A stretch of 64,000 bases of DNA from Roseomonas sp. E05. Its GTDB lineage: Bacteria; Pseudomonadota; Alphaproteobacteria; Acetobacterales; Acetobacteraceae. The first letter of the stretch is position 1. The number at the start of each line of letters is the position of its first letter. Positions 17,046 through 29,443 of this stretch are shown piece after piece. The translations under genes and the position numbers were made by a program. The DNA is taken from assembly GCF_030063475.1 (NCBI RefSeq), contig NZ_JASIRT010000021.1:16155-80154 (forward strand). The letters are read 5' to 3'. The notes under the pieces are model-generated. The model was not told where the DNA came from and made no database searches. It saw only the letters and a program-made list of their open reading frames with translations.

Positions 17046-18167
17046 ATGCTCACCGAAGCCGCCACGGCGGTCGCGACACCCCAGCGCCACGCCTCCCCTG
17101 CCCCGCCGCCCGAGGCGAAGGCCGAGGCGGCCGCGGCCGGGCTGCGCTACGTCTCCGACGAGATGCCGGGCCTGACCCGGCGGCGCAGCGGCAGCGGCTT
17201 CACCTACCGCGACGCCGAAGGTCGGACGGTGCGGGACAAGGCGGTGCTCCAGCGGGTGCGCAGCCTGGCCATCCCGCCCGCCTGGACCGAGGTGTGGATC
17301 TGCCCCTACCCCGACGGCCACATCCAGGCCACCGGGCGCGACGCCAAGGGCCGCAAGCAGTACCGCTACCATCCCGACTGGCGGGCGGCACGGGACGCCA
17401 CGAAGTTCCAGCACATCATGGACTTCGCCCGCAGCCTGCCGGCGCTGCGCGCGCGCGTCCAGGACGACATGGCGAAGCGCGGCCTGGGGCGGGAGAAGGT
17501 GCTCGCCACCGTCGTCCACCTGCTGGACACCACGCTCATCCGCGTGGGCAACGAGGACTATGCCCAGGCGAACAAAAGCTACGGCCTGACCACCCTGCGC
17601 GACCGCCATGTGGCGATCGAGGGAAGCGCGCTGCGCTTCGCCTTCCGGGCCAAGAGCGGCAAGGAATGGCGCCTCTCCATCCGCGACCGGCGCGTCGCCA
17701 AGGTGGTGCGGGCCTGCCAGGACCTGCCGGGCCAGACGCTGTTTCAGTATCTCGACGAGAATGGCGAACGGCAGGCCATCGATTCGGCCGATGTGAACGA
17801 GTACCTGCGCGCCGCCACCGGGCACGACATCACCGCCAAGGACTTCCGCACCTGGGCCGGCACCGTGCTTGCCGCCATGGCGCTCGCCGAGTTCGAGCAC
17901 TTTGATACGAAGGCCGCGGCGAAGCGCAACGTGAAGGCAGCGATCGAGCACACCGCAGCGCGGCTCGGCAACACGCCCACCATCTGCCGCAAGTGCTACG
18001 TCCATCCGGAAGTGGTGGGCAGCTACCTGGAGGGCGCGCTGCTCGTGCAGGTCCGCCGCGAGGTGGAGGCCGAGTTGCGGGAGGATCTGGCGGAGCTGAA
18101 GCCCGAGGAGGCGGCGGTGCTCGCCTTCCTGCGCGAGCGCCTCGCCGCCGCGACGGAGGCGGCCTGA
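17046..18167 (+). CDS. DNA topoisomerase IB
   Basis: Poxvirus-type bacterial topoisomerase IB, 373 aa, relaxing supercoils through a 3'-phosphotyrosine intermediate. The N-terminal domain begins at LRYVSDEMPGLTRRR and contains the GFTYRDAEG segment. The catalytic domain has the HLLDTTLIRVGNEDYA, SYGLTTLRDRHV and FRTWAGTVLAA motifs, which carry the arginine/lysine residues. The active tyrosine is in CRKCYVHPEVV near residue 318. The start at 17046 gives an additional 30 Ala/Pro-rich residues before the domain. It is divergent from the SDR gene. Confidence 0.9.
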   Translation: MLTEAATAVATPQRHASPAPPPEAKAEAAAAGLRYVSDEMPGLTRRRSGSGFTYRDAEGRTVRDKAVLQRVRSLAIPPAWTEVWICPYPDGHIQATGRDAKGRKQYRYHPDWRAARDATKFQHIMDFARSLPALRARVQDDMAKRGLGREKVLATVVHLLDTTLIRVGNEDYAQANKSYGLTTLRDRHVAIEGSALRFAFRAKSGKEWRLSIRDRRVAKVVRACQDLPGQTLFQYLDENGERQAIDSADVNEYLRAATGHDITAKDFRTWAGTVLAAMALAEFEHFDTKAAAKRNVKAAIEHTAARLGNTPTICRKCYVHPEVVGSYLEGALLVQVRREVEAELREDLAELKPEEAAVLAFLRERLAAATEAA

Positions 18168-18182
18168 GGGCCGCCTCTCCCT

Positions 18183-18758
18183 TCAGCGTGGACGCAGCTC
18201 CAGGCTGAGCCGGCCGATGGCGTGCAGCGCCAGGAACAGGCCGGGCAGGTCCAGCGCCTGCAGCATCAGCCCCTGCGGAATGCCCGCCAGCAGCCGCTCC
18301 AGCGGCCAGAGCTCCACCGTGATGTCCTCCCCCGCCTCATGCGCGGTCGGGCCGGCGGGCACGGCGTCCAGCGCCAGCACAGTGTGGACGCGGTTGCGGT
18401 GCGTGACAGTGTTGGGGCTGAGGCTGGAGATCAGGCGCAGCGCGGGCGCGGCATAGCCCGTTTCCTCGCGCAGCTCGCGCGCCGCGCCCTCCAGCGGGCT
18501 GGTGTCGGAAGGGTCCATGCGGCCGGCAGGCAGTTCCAGCGAGGAGGCGCGCGCGCCGTGCCGGTACTGGCGCACCATCACCAGCTCGTCGGCCGGCGTG
18601 ATCGCCACCACATGCACCCAGTCCGGGTAGTTGAAGGTGTAGAAGGGGTCGAGGATGTTGCCGCGGGCGTCGCGGCAGGCATCGGCGGTGACGTCGATCC
18701 AACGGTCCCGCACCACGGTGCGGCTGGACAGAACCTGCCAGGGAGGGGTTTCGCTCAT
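18183..18758 (-). CDS. Nudix hydrolase
   Basis: Pyrophosphohydrolase of 191 aa. The Nudix box runs through ELPAGRMD, a short insertion, and EGAARELREETGYA near residue 85. Upstream are VHVVAITPADELVMVRQYRHG strands, typical of ADP-ribose or sugar-nucleotide diphosphatases. The ATG at 18758 gives an N-terminus starting SETPPWQVLSSRTVV, as in ADP-sugar Nudix enzymes. It converges on topoisomerase IB with a 15-base gap. The exact substrate is not determined. Confidence 0.82.
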   Translation of the reverse strand: MSETPPWQVLSSRTVVRDRWIDVTADACRDARGNILDPFYTFNYPDWVHVVAITPADELVMVRQYRHGARASSLELPAGRMDPSDTSPLEGAARELREETGYAAPALRLISSLSPNTVTHRNRVHTVLALDAVPAGPTAHEAGEDITVELWPLERLLAGIPQGLMLQALDLPGLFLALHAIGRLSLELRPR

Positions 18759-18908
18759 GGCGCCAGGATGCGGCGCCGGCCGCCCCCGGTCCACCGCCTC
18801 GTCCGCCGGACCGGCGACAATCCGGCCCGGAAACTCTCCGGCCGGGCTTTTCTCCCGGCGGTTCCGGGGTGAAGGTCGGTCCCGGCCACATCAGAATGAG
18901 GAACCCGC

Positions 18909-19922
18909 ATGCGAGCGACACTGAACGAGGACATGGCCGGCCGTTTCGCCGGCATCGCCCTGGGCCATGTCACGCGGGAGTATCCCAACAAGCTCACGCA
19001 TGGCCTGGCCGGACCGGAGGATGCCCGGACCCCCAGCGCGCTGCACCCGGTCTTCTACGGCAGCTTCGACTGGCACTCCTGCGTCCATGCCTATTGGATG
19101 CTGGCCCATCTGCTGCGGCGCTTCCCCGACATGGCGCCGGCCAGCGCCGTGCGCGACCTGTTCGACCGGCAGCTGACCCCGGAAAAGATCGCCGGGGAGT
19201 GCGCCTATCTCGCCCAGCCCACGGCGCGCGGCTTCGAGCGCCCCTATGGCTGGGCCTGGCTGCTGAAGCTGGCGGCGGAGCTGAAGGGCCTCCCCGACAT
19301 GCCATGGTCTGAGCATCTGGCGCCGCTGGCCGAGGTCTTCGTGCAGCGCTTCCGCGACTTCCTGCCCAAGGCGACCTATCCGGTGCGGGTGGGCACGCAT
19401 TTCAACACCGCCTTCGGGCTGCGGCTGGCCGCCGACTATGCCGAGGCGACGGAGGACGCCGCCTTCCTCGCCCTGCTGCGCGAGACCGCCGGGCGCTGGT
19501 ACGGGAATGACGAGGACTGCCCGGCCTGGGGGGAGCCGAGCGGCGACGACTTCCTCTCCCCTGCCCTGATCGAGGCCGAATGCATGCGGCGCCTGCTGCC
19601 ACCCGAGCAGTTCGCCTACTGGTTCGACCGCTTCCTGCCCCGCCTGGCCACCGCCCAGCCGATGCCGCTGTTCCGTCCGGCGGAAGTCAGCGACCGCTCG
19701 GACGGCAAGATCGCCCATCTGGACGGGCTCAATCTCAGCCGCGCCTGGTGCTGGCGTGCGCTGGCGCGGGCGCTGCCGGCGGAGGACCCGCGCCGGGTGC
19801 TGATGGACCGCGTGGCGGATCTGCACCTCACCGCCGGCCTCCCGCATGTGGCAGGCGACTACATGGGCGAGCACTGGCTGGCCAGCTTCGCCGTGCTGGC
19901 CCTGGAGGCGGGGGAGGCCTGA
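18909..19922 (+). CDS. DUF2891 family protein
   Basis: Protein of 337 aa matching the DUF2891 family throughout. Recognisable segments are YPNKLTHGL, HPVFYGSFDWHSCVHAYWML and THFNTAFGLRLAADY, with a C-terminal MGEHWLASFAVLAL. The repeated tryptophan/histidine-rich helices suggest an all-helical (alpha/alpha) barrel, as in glycoside-processing enzymes. That is fold-level inference. There is no signal peptide. The function is unknown. Confidence 0.85.
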   Translation: MRATLNEDMAGRFAGIALGHVTREYPNKLTHGLAGPEDARTPSALHPVFYGSFDWHSCVHAYWMLAHLLRRFPDMAPASAVRDLFDRQLTPEKIAGECAYLAQPTARGFERPYGWAWLLKLAAELKGLPDMPWSEHLAPLAEVFVQRFRDFLPKATYPVRVGTHFNTAFGLRLAADYAEATEDAAFLALLRETAGRWYGNDEDCPAWGEPSGDDFLSPALIEAECMRRLLPPEQFAYWFDRFLPRLATAQPMPLFRPAEVSDRSDGKIAHLDGLNLSRAWCWRALARALPAEDPRRVLMDRVADLHLTAGLPHVAGDYMGEHWLASFAVLALEAGEA

Positions 19923-19952
19923 GCCTCCCTCACCCGTCGGCGGAAAAGCCCA

Positions 19953-19972
19953 GGGGAGAATGGCCTCTCCCC
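19953..19972. terminator. Short hairpin between DUF2891 gene and gcvP
   Basis: GGGGAGA pairs with TCTCCCC across a six-base loop in the 60-base gap between convergent stops. It could end both transcripts. No T-run follows. Confidence 0.55.
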
Positions 19973-19982
19973 CGGCACTTCC

Positions 19983-22879
<2,897 letters not shown>

Positions 22880-22883
<4 letters not shown>

Positions 22884-23257
22884 GCCTGGCTGTCCACGAA
22901 GGCCTGATAGGCGTCGGCGTCCATCAGGGCGTCGATCTCGGCGGTGTCGGCCGGCTCTATCTTGAAGAACCAGCCGGCGCCGGTGGGGTCGCTGTTCACC
23001 TGGGCCGGGTCGTCCGGCAGGGCGGCGTTCACCTCGGTGATCTTGCCGGCGATCGGCGCATAGACGTCGGAGGCGGCCTTCACGCTCTCGACCACGGCAA
23101 TGGAGTCGCCGGCGGCCACCTCACGCCCGACCTCGGGCAGGTCCACGAAGACCACGTCGCCGAGGGCGGTCTGCGCGTGGTCGGTGATGCCGACGGTGGC
23201 GACGCCACCCTCCAGCCGCACCCATTCATGGTCCTTGGAGAACTTCAGATCGGCCAT
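22880..23257 (-). CDS. gcvH: Glycine cleavage system H protein
   Basis: Lipoate carrier protein, 125 aa, shuttling the aminomethyl intermediate between P, T and L proteins. The lipoylated lysine is in [13 protein letters not shown] near residue 60. The family start [13 protein letters not shown] is present. It lies 12 bases after gcvT and overlaps gcvP by four. Confidence 0.96.
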
Positions 23258-23269
23258 CGGGGCAGGTCC

Positions 23270-24367
23270 TTATCGGGCGTAACGGTGGGGAACGAAGGGG
23301 GTGGGCGCGACGCAGGCCGGGAGCGGCTTGCCGCGCACCATGAGATCAAGCGTGGTGCCGTCGGCGGCGTGCTCGCGCGCCACGTAGCCCATGGCGCAGG
23401 GGCCGTTCAGCGAGGGGCCGAAGGTGCCGCTGGTCACCTCGCCCACCGTCGCGCCGCCGGCCACGATCGAGGTGTGCGCGCGGGCGGGCTGGCGCCCCTC
23501 CGGCAACAGGCCGACGCGCAGCCGCTTCGGGCCGTTGTCCAGCTCCTCGCGAACGCGCTCGGCGCCGGGGAAGTTCCACTCGCTGCGGCGGCGCTTGCCG
23601 ATGGTCCAGACCAGGTTGGCCTCGACCGGGCTGGTCGTCTCGTCGATGTCGTTGCCGTAGAGGCAGAGGCCCGCTTCCAGCCGCAGCGAGTCGCGCGCGC
23701 CGAGCCCGGCGGGCGAGACGCCGGGCAGCGCCAGCAGGGCGCGGGCCAGGGCCTCGGCCTGCTCGGCCGGCACGCTGATCTCCACGCCGTCCTCGCCGGT
23801 ATAGCCGCTGCGGCTGACCAGCACGGGAATGCCCTCAATCTCGGTGGCGGCGACGCCCATGAAGCCGAGCATGGCGATGGCGGGCGCCAGCGAGGCCAAG
23901 GCGGCAACGGCGGCGGGGCCCTGCAGCGCGATCAGCGCACGGTCCTCCAGCCGGTTCAGCCGGACGCCGGCGGGCAGCACCGCCTCGATGGCCGGCAGAT
24001 CCACGTCCTTGCGGCTGGCGTTCACCACCAGGAAGAGCCGGTCGCCGAGATTGGCGACCATGAAGTCGTCCAGGATGCCGCCCGATTCGGTGGTCAGCAG
24101 GCCGTATTTCTGGCGCCCGGGCTTCAGGATCTTCACGTCGGCCGGGGTCAGGCGCTCCAGCGCCTCGGCCGCGCCCTCGCCGACCAACTCCGCCTGTCCC
24201 ATGTGGGAGACGTCGAACAGCGCGGCGCCGCTGCGGCAGGCCAGGTGCTCGGCCAGGATGCCGGCGGGATACTGCACCGGCATGGAATAGCCGGCGAAGG
24301 GCACCATCTTGCCGCCCAGCTCGCGGTGCAGGGATGCCAGGGGAGTCTCAAGCAAGGTCTCGGCCAC
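23270..24367 (-). CDS. gcvT: Glycine cleavage system aminomethyltransferase (T protein)
   Basis: Transfers the methylene group from the H-protein intermediate to tetrahydrofolate, releasing ammonia; 365 aa. Family signatures are LFDVSHMGQ near residue 52, the folate-site GYTGEDGVEI near residue 190 and GLGARDSLRLEAGLCLYG near residue 235. It is the first gene of the operon, directly downstream of the glycine riboswitch. Confidence 0.95.
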   Translation of the reverse strand: MAETLLETPLASLHRELGGKMVPFAGYSMPVQYPAGILAEHLACRSGAALFDVSHMGQAELVGEGAAEALERLTPADVKILKPGRQKYGLLTTESGGILDDFMVANLGDRLFLVVNASRKDVDLPAIEAVLPAGVRLNRLEDRALIALQGPAAVAALASLAPAIAMLGFMGVAATEIEGIPVLVSRSGYTGEDGVEISVPAEQAEALARALLALPGVSPAGLGARDSLRLEAGLCLYGNDIDETTSPVEANLVWTIGKRRRSEWNFPGAERVREELDNGPKRLRVGLLPEGRQPARAHTSIVAGGATVGEVTSGTFGPSLNGPCAMGYVAREHAADGTTLDLMVRGKPLPACVAPTPFVPHRYAR

Positions 24368-24411
24368 GCAGCCTCCAACGCCGCGCGATGGCGGCGGGTC
24401 AGGGTTCGTGG

Positions 24412-24602
24412 CCCCCCTCTGTCCCGAGACCTGAGAGATTCAGCGCGGGCGTTTGCGCGCCTTACTCCGTCGGTGCCAGCCCCCGTTTCCGGGCTTTGGG
24501 CTTTCCAGAGGTCCCTTCCCCACGCGGCCCTTCTGCCTGAGCGTTTCCGGGGGCCGGTTGCGCCTTCGGCGACGGCCACCGCGAGCGGCGCCGTTCTCTC
24601 CC
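24412..24602 (-). promoter_or_regulatory. Tandem glycine riboswitch upstream of gcvT
   Basis: Reading the minus strand from 24602 to 24412 shows two glycine aptamers in a row. The first has GGGAGAGAAC, then GCCGAAGGCGCAA and AAACGCTCAGGCAGAAGG. After a linker with CTCTGGAAAGCCC, the second has GCACCGACGGAGTAAGG, AATCTCTCAGGTCTCGG and GGACAGAGG. These are the conserved cores of the class. Tandem forms normally switch on gcv operons when glycine is plentiful. The placement 45 bases before gcvT fits that role. Confidence 0.92.
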
Positions 24603-24704
24603 GCGCGGGATCTGCGGGAACTCCTAGGTGCCCGAGCGCCGCGCCGCTTGCAAGGGGCGAGGAGCGTCGGCGTGCGGAATCGGCACATCGCCGGCGGGCA
24701 TCAT

Positions 24705-24720
24705 GTCACCAAGTGGTGAC
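24705..24720. promoter_or_regulatory. Operator-like palindrome GTCACCA-AG-TGGTGAC
   Basis: A perfect seven-base inverted repeat with a two-base centre lies between the riboswitch and the sulfur-transporter gene. It sits where a dimeric repressor or activator could control either divergent unit. The regulator is not identifiable from the window. Confidence 0.45.
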
Positions 24721-24837
24721 GGCATTCCGTATTTTGCACAGATTGTAGCGGTGAAATGGCGCCACACCGATGCTATTTCACGTCTCGATTGCGCCGCATC
24801 GGGCACGGTGCCGGCCCGCCTCGGAGATCCGTCCGCC

Positions 24838-26070
24838 ATGTCAGCTTCGACCCTTGCCGCCCCGGCGCCCCCGCGGCGCCCGGCCGGCATCAACACCCCT
24901 GTCGCGCTCGGCGCCCTGGCCATCCTGCTGGCCGGCATGGCAGCCGTCGGGCAGCTCGTCAGCCCGCGCCAGGCGGCGCTCTACCTGCTGGGCGGAGCGC
25001 TTGGCCTCGTCCTCTACCACGCGGCCTTCGGCTTCACCTCCGCCTGGCGGGTCTTCATCGCCGACCGGCGCGGCGAAGGTCTGCGGGCGCAGATGGTGAT
25101 GCTCGCCATCGCCGTGCTGCTGTTCTTCCCCGTGCTCTCCGCCGGCACGCTGCTGGGGCAGCCTGTGCAGGGGCTGGTCTCGCCGGTGGGCGTCTCGGTG
25201 GTGGTCGGCGCCCTCCTCTTCGGCATGGGGATGCAGCTCGGCGGCGGCTGCGCCTCCGGCACGCTCTACACGGCCGGCGGCGGCTCGACGCGCATGGTGC
25301 TGACCCTCGCGGCCTTCGTCGCCGGCTCGGCGCTCGGCGCGGCGCATCTGCACTGGTGGGCGGCGCTGCCGCACCTGCCGCCCATTTCCCTCGTCCAGAG
25401 CTGGGGCATGGTGCCCGCGCTGGCCGCCAACCTGGCGGTCTTCGCCCTGATCGCCGGCGTGACGGTGGTGCTGGAGCGGCGGCGGCATGGCCGGCTGGTG
25501 CGGGCCGCGGCCGCTCCACGCGCGGGGCTGGGCCGCTTCCTGCGTGGCCCCTGGCCGATCCTGGCGGGAGCGGTGGCCCTGGCGGTGCTGAACTTCGCGA
25601 CCCTGACTCTGGCCGGGCGCCCCTGGGGCATCACCTCGGCCTTCGCCCTCTGGGGCTCCAAGGCCGCCCTCGCCCTGGGCTTCGACGTGAACAGCTGGCC
25701 CTACTGGTCCTCGCCGGCACAGCAGGCGGCGCTGCATGGCAGTGTGCTGAGCGACATCACCTCGGTGATGGATGTCGGCATCATCCTCGGCGCCATGCTG
25801 GCCGCGGCGCTGGCGGGCCGTTTCTCGCCGACGCTGCGGATTCCGCTGCGCTCCGCCGTCGCCGCGGTGGTGGGCGGCGTCATGCTCGGCTATGGCGCGC
25901 GGCTCGCCTATGGCTGCAACATCGGCGCCTACTTCTCCGGCATCGCCTCCGGCAGCCTGCATGGCTGGGTGTGGATGGTGGCCGCCTTCCTGGGAAACGT
26001 CCTCGGTACCCGTCTCCGCCCGCTCTTCGGGCTGGAGGTGGAACGCCTGCCGCGGCAGACCGGCTGCTGA
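24838..26070 (+). CDS. YeeE/YedE (TsuA-like) sulfur-compound transporter
   Basis: Inner-membrane protein of 410 aa with about nine helices. It carries the paired cysteine motifs of the thiosulfate transporter TsuA family: [16 protein letters not shown] near residue 140 and [19 protein letters not shown] near residue 360. These cysteines relay the sulfur compound through the membrane. The ATG at 24838 was chosen because the frame upstream (from 24628) covers the regulatory palindrome and is not membrane-like. A following TusA-type carrier gene, often present, is absent. Confidence 0.87.
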   Translation: MSASTLAAPAPPRRPAGINTPVALGALAILLAGMAAVGQLVSPRQAALYLLGGALGLVLYHAAFGFTSAWRVFIADRRGEGLRAQMVMLAIAVLLFFPVLSAGTLLGQPVQGLVSPVGVSVVVGALLFGMGMQLGGGCASGTLYTAGGGSTRMVLTLAAFVAGSALGAAHLHWWAALPHLPPISLVQSWGMVPALAANLAVFALIAGVTVVLERRRHGRLVRAAAAPRAGLGRFLRGPWPILAGAVALAVLNFATLTLAGRPWGITSAFALWGSKAALALGFDVNSWPYWSSPAQQAALHGSVLSDITSVMDVGIILGAMLAAALAGRFSPTLRIPLRSAVAAVVGGVMLGYGARLAYGCNIGAYFSGIASGSLHGWVWMVAAFLGNVLGTRLRPLFGLEVERLPRQTGC

Positions 26071-26359
26071 GCGGCTGCTCCGGGCCGCGCGCGCCGCGGC
26101 CCGGTACGTCCTGCGCGGATGCGCTTCCACGCGCCAGGGCCTGCGATGCTCCTCCCGCCACTCCCTTCCGGGAAATCCGGAGCCTCGAAGGGGCCGCCCG
26201 CAGACGGCCGCGCCGGACCGTTTTCCAGCAACAACCGTGGCTCACACCGGCAGGGTCTCCCAGGGCTTTTTCCGCTCGCGTCGGCCCGCCGCAAAAGCTC
26301 CAGCCACTTGTTTCCCCAGGATCATCCGCCCGAACGGTTCCGTCTGGCTGGATGATGCG
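26071..26359. other. Intergenic stretch with nothing identified
   Basis: The 289 bases between the convergent transporter and lipoprotein genes contain only short shadow frames. I found no hairpin strong enough to call as a terminator, no repeat and no RNA gene. Confidence 0.4.
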
Positions 26360-26929
26360 CTAGCGCGGGCCACGCTGGCGGTTCAGCGCCAGTTCCTCCG
26401 GGCTGAGCACGAAACCGAGCAGGATGCGCTTCTGCGCCGCCGCAGCCTGCGGTTGGCCGGGAATGCGGATGCTCAGCTCCTCGCCCTCGTTCTTCGTGCG
26501 CGAAACGTTGGATGGGAATTCAACCTGCATGGTATAGGTCGCGCGGGAAAGGATGTGGTTCCCGTTGTCCACCACCGCCACCATATAGGGGATCTCGGCG
26601 GTGCGGCCCTGGGCGGCGGGGCCGCGCTCCGCGTTGAAGTTGGGGGTGAGGGTGACGTCCAGCCCGGCTTGGCGGGGCGCGTAGTCGCATTTCGCCTGGA
26701 AGCCCGACAGGGAGGCGTTCAGTTCCATGGCCGTCAGGTCCTGCCCGCCGCCCGGGCGGAAGCGGGTCAGGTCCGCGGCATCGGCAAGGATGGCGATGCG
26801 CGGGCAGGGCGCCGTCGCATTGGACAACGGCGTGGCCGTTCCACCACCGCCGCTGCAGGCGCCGAGCAGCAGAACTGCCCCACCGATTGCCACCATCCCG
26901 CCGTTCCGGAGGTTCCGCGCCTTGACCAT
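26360..26929 (-). CDS. Predicted lipoprotein of unknown function
   Basis: A 189-residue secreted protein. The N-terminus has two basic segments, a hydrophobic stretch and a lipobox ending LLLGAC near residue 25, followed by a GGGG linker typical of outer-membrane-retained lipoproteins. The mature part is beta-rich and contains a central [22 protein letters not shown] segment. I do not recognise a named family. The gene is divergent from ispH. The ATG at 26929 is the only start that yields the signal peptide; the longer frame upstream would run antisense through ispH. Confidence 0.75.
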   Translation of the reverse strand: MVKARNLRNGGMVAIGGAVLLLGACSGGGGTATPLSNATAPCPRIAILADAADLTRFRPGGGQDLTAMELNASLSGFQAKCDYAPRQAGLDVTLTPNFNAERGPAAQGRTAEIPYMVAVVDNGNHILSRATYTMQVEFPSNVSRTKNEGEELSIRIPGQPQAAAAQKRILLGFVLSPEELALNRQRGPR

Positions 26930-27025
26930 GCTGCCACTCTTCCCCTTAGTGCCGCGTCCGGATGCCCCGGCCGGTTGCCCGGGCACCGCCGCATGAACGA
27001 CCATGACCCCATCGGACAGGCCAGC

Positions 27026-27970
27026 ATGACCGTCAAGCCCGCCCTGTATGTGCTGCTCGCCGGCCCCCGGGGCTTCTGCGCCGGCGTGGACCGCGCGATC
27101 AAGATCGTCGAGGAGACGCTGCATCGCTTTGGCCCGCCCGTCTACGTCCGGCATGAGATCGTCCATAACCGCTTCGTGGTGAACAGCCTGCAGGCCAAGG
27201 GCGCTGTCTTCGTCGAGGAGCTGGACGAGGTGCCGGAGGATGCGCCGGTGGTGTTCAGCGCCCATGGCGTGCCCAAGGCGGTGCCGGCGGAGGCGAAGCG
27301 GCGAAACATGGTCTATCTGGACGCCACCTGCCCGCTGGTCTCCAAGGTGCACCGCGCCGCCGAGCACCAGGCGGCTGCCGGGCGGCATATCCTGCTGATC
27401 GGGCATGAGGGGCACCCGGAGGTGGTGGGCACGCTGGGCCAGCTGCCGCCCGGCTCCTTCACCCTGATCGAGACGGTGGAGGATGCCGAGCGCAAGCCGG
27501 TGCCCGACCTGCCGCTGACCTACACCACCCAGACCACCCTCTCGGTGGAGGATACCGCCGGCATCGTCGCCGCCCTGCGCCGCCGCTTCCCGGACATGGC
27601 CGAGCCTGCGAAGGAGAGCATCTGCTACGCCACCACCAACCGCCAGGCGGCGGTGAAGGCGATCGCCGCCCGCGCCGACATGGTGGTGGTGGTCGGCGCG
27701 CCGAACTCCTCCAACAGCGTGCGGCTGCGGGAGGTGGCGGAGCGCGCCGGCTGCCCGCGCGCCATCATGGTGCAGCGGGGCAGCGACCTCGACCCGGCGG
27801 TGGTGGAGGGGCTCGGCACCGTCGGCATTACCGCAGGCGCCAGCGCGCCGGAGGTGCTGGTGGAGGAAATCCTCGCCCGGCTGCGCGAGCGCTTCACGCT
27901 GACCCTTGAGGAAGTGGTCGTGGCGCAGGAAACTGTGACGTTCAAGCTGCCGGCGGCGCTGGCGAAGTAA
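27026..27970 (+). CDS. ispH: 4-hydroxy-3-methylbut-2-enyl diphosphate reductase IspH
   Basis: Last enzyme of the MEP isoprenoid pathway, forming IPP and DMAPP through a 4Fe-4S cluster. The three cluster cysteines are in [24 protein letters not shown] and [10 protein letters not shown]. The catalytic glutamate and substrate loop are in [14 protein letters not shown], and the serines in [11 protein letters not shown]. The length is 314 aa. An upstream ATG at 26993 would add 11 residues; 27026 gives the family N-terminus. It leads the ispH-thrB-rnhA operon. Confidence 0.95.
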   Translation: MTVKPALYVLLAGPRGFCAGVDRAIKIVEETLHRFGPPVYVRHEIVHNRFVVNSLQAKGAVFVEELDEVPEDAPVVFSAHGVPKAVPAEAKRRNMVYLDATCPLVSKVHRAAEHQAAAGRHILLIGHEGHPEVVGTLGQLPPGSFTLIETVEDAERKPVPDLPLTYTTQTTLSVEDTAGIVAALRRRFPDMAEPAKESICYATTNRQAAVKAIAARADMVVVVGAPNSSNSVRLREVAERAGCPRAIMVQRGSDLDPAVVEGLGTVGITAGASAPEVLVEEILARLRERFTLTLEEVVVAQETVTFKLPAALAK

Positions 27971-27990
27971 TCTGCATCAATGGGGCGCCC

Positions 27991-28965
27991 ATGGCGGTCT
28001 ATACCGAGGTTTCGGACGAGGCGTTGCGCGCCTTCCTCGCCGAATATGAGCTGGGCGAGCTGCTGGCCTTCCGCGGCATCGCCGAAGGGGTGGAGAACAG
28101 CAACTTCGCCCTCAAGACCAGCGGCGGCGACTTCATTCTCACCCTCTATGAGAAGCGGGTGGACCCGGCGGAGCTGCCCTGGTTCCTCGGGCTGATGCGG
28201 CATCTGGCGGCGCATGGCCTCTCCTGCCCGCTCCCTGTGGCGGGACGGGACGGCAGTGCCCTGCGCAGCCTCTGCGGCCGCCCGGCGGCCATCTGCACCT
28301 TCCTGCCCGGCGTCTGGCCCCGCCGGGTGCGGCAGGCGCATTGCGCGCCGGTGGGCGCGGCGCTGGCGCAGCTGCACAGTGCCGGCGAGGGCTTCCGCGC
28401 CGAGCGGCCGAACGCGCTCGGTCCACGCGCCTGGGCGCCGCTGCTGGACCGCTGCCGCGCCGGCGGCGACGCCGTACAGCCCGGCCTGGTCGTCGAGCTG
28501 GACGAGCACCTCGCCGGCATCCTGCGCGACTGGCCCCGGGGCCTGCCGCGCGGCCACATCCATGCCGATCTCTTCCCGGACAACGTCTTCTTCCTGGAGG
28601 AGGAGCGTGGCACGCCGCGCGTCTCCGGGCTGATCGACTTCTACTTCGCCTGCACCGACTTCCTGGCCTATGACCTCGCCATCTGCCTCAACGCCTGGTG
28701 CTTCGAGCCGGACCTTTCCCTCAACGTCACCAAGGCGCGGGCGCTGATCGGCGCCTATCAGGCGCTGCGGCCGTTCACCCCGGAGGAGCTGGAGGCGCTG
28801 CCGGTGCTCTGCCGTGGGGCCGCCATCCGCTTCCTGCTGACGCGCCTCTACGACTGGACCCACACGCCCGCCGGGGCGCTGGTGACGCGCAAGGACCCGC
28901 TGGAATACTTGCGCCGCCTGCGCTTCCATGCCGGGGCGAAGGATGTTGCCGCCTATGGCCTCTGA
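27991..28965 (+). CDS. thrB: Homoserine kinase (APH-fold ThrB)
   Basis: Threonine-pathway kinase of the aminoglycoside-phosphotransferase fold, 324 aa. It starts [19 protein letters not shown], the usual alphaproteobacterial ThrB start. The Brenner motif [11 protein letters not shown] carries the catalytic aspartate near residue 195, and the metal-binding aspartate is in [19 protein letters not shown]. The gene follows ispH by 20 bases and overlaps rnhA by 11, as is typical of this conserved trio. Confidence 0.93.
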   Translation: MAVYTEVSDEALRAFLAEYELGELLAFRGIAEGVENSNFALKTSGGDFILTLYEKRVDPAELPWFLGLMRHLAAHGLSCPLPVAGRDGSALRSLCGRPAAICTFLPGVWPRRVRQAHCAPVGAALAQLHSAGEGFRAERPNALGPRAWAPLLDRCRAGGDAVQPGLVVELDEHLAGILRDWPRGLPRGHIHADLFPDNVFFLEEERGTPRVSGLIDFYFACTDFLAYDLAICLNAWCFEPDLSLNVTKARALIGAYQALRPFTPEELEALPVLCRGAAIRFLLTRLYDWTHTPAGALVTRKDPLEYLRRLRFHAGAKDVAAYGL

Positions 28966-29443
28966 CACGCCGCTTGACGCCTTCACCGAGGCCTCGCCCG
29001 AAGCATCGGAGCGGCTGGTCGAGATCTGGACCGATGGCGGCTGCAAGCCCAATCCCGGCCCCGGCGGCTGGGCCGCCATCCTGCGCTACGGCACGGCCGA
29101 GAAGGAGCTTTCCGGCTTCGACGCCGCCACCACCAACAACCGCATGGAACTGACCGCCGCCATCATGGCGCTGGAGACGCTGAAACGTCCCTGCACGGTG
29201 GTGCTGCACACGGACAGCGAGTACGTCCGCAACGGCATCAGCCGCTGGATCAACGGCTGGGTTCGCAACAACTGGCGCAACGCCGCCAAGGACCCGGTGG
29301 CGAACATGGAGCTGTGGCAGCGCCTGCTGGCCGCCGCCAAGCCGCACAAGGTGGATTGGCGCTGGGTGCGAGGCCATGCCGGCGACGCGATGAACGAGCG
29401 CGCCGACCAGCTCGCGACCGCGGCACGGCAGGCCGGCCGGTAG
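28955..29443 (+). CDS. rnhA: Ribonuclease HI
   Basis: Degrades the RNA strand of RNA-DNA hybrids; 162 aa. The catalytic acids are visible in [38 protein letters not shown] and [13 protein letters not shown], and the handle region is [17 protein letters not shown]. Starts at 28928, 28943 and 28955 are possible. I prefer 28955, which has GAAGGA upstream at acceptable spacing and overlaps the thrB end. It is the last clearly chromosomal core gene before the accessory region. Confidence 0.93.
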   Translation: MASDTPLDAFTEASPEASERLVEIWTDGGCKPNPGPGGWAAILRYGTAEKELSGFDAATTNNRMELTAAIMALETLKRPCTVVLHTDSEYVRNGISRWINGWVRNNWRNAAKDPVANMELWQRLLAAAKPHKVDWRWVRGHAGDAMNERADQLATAARQAGR

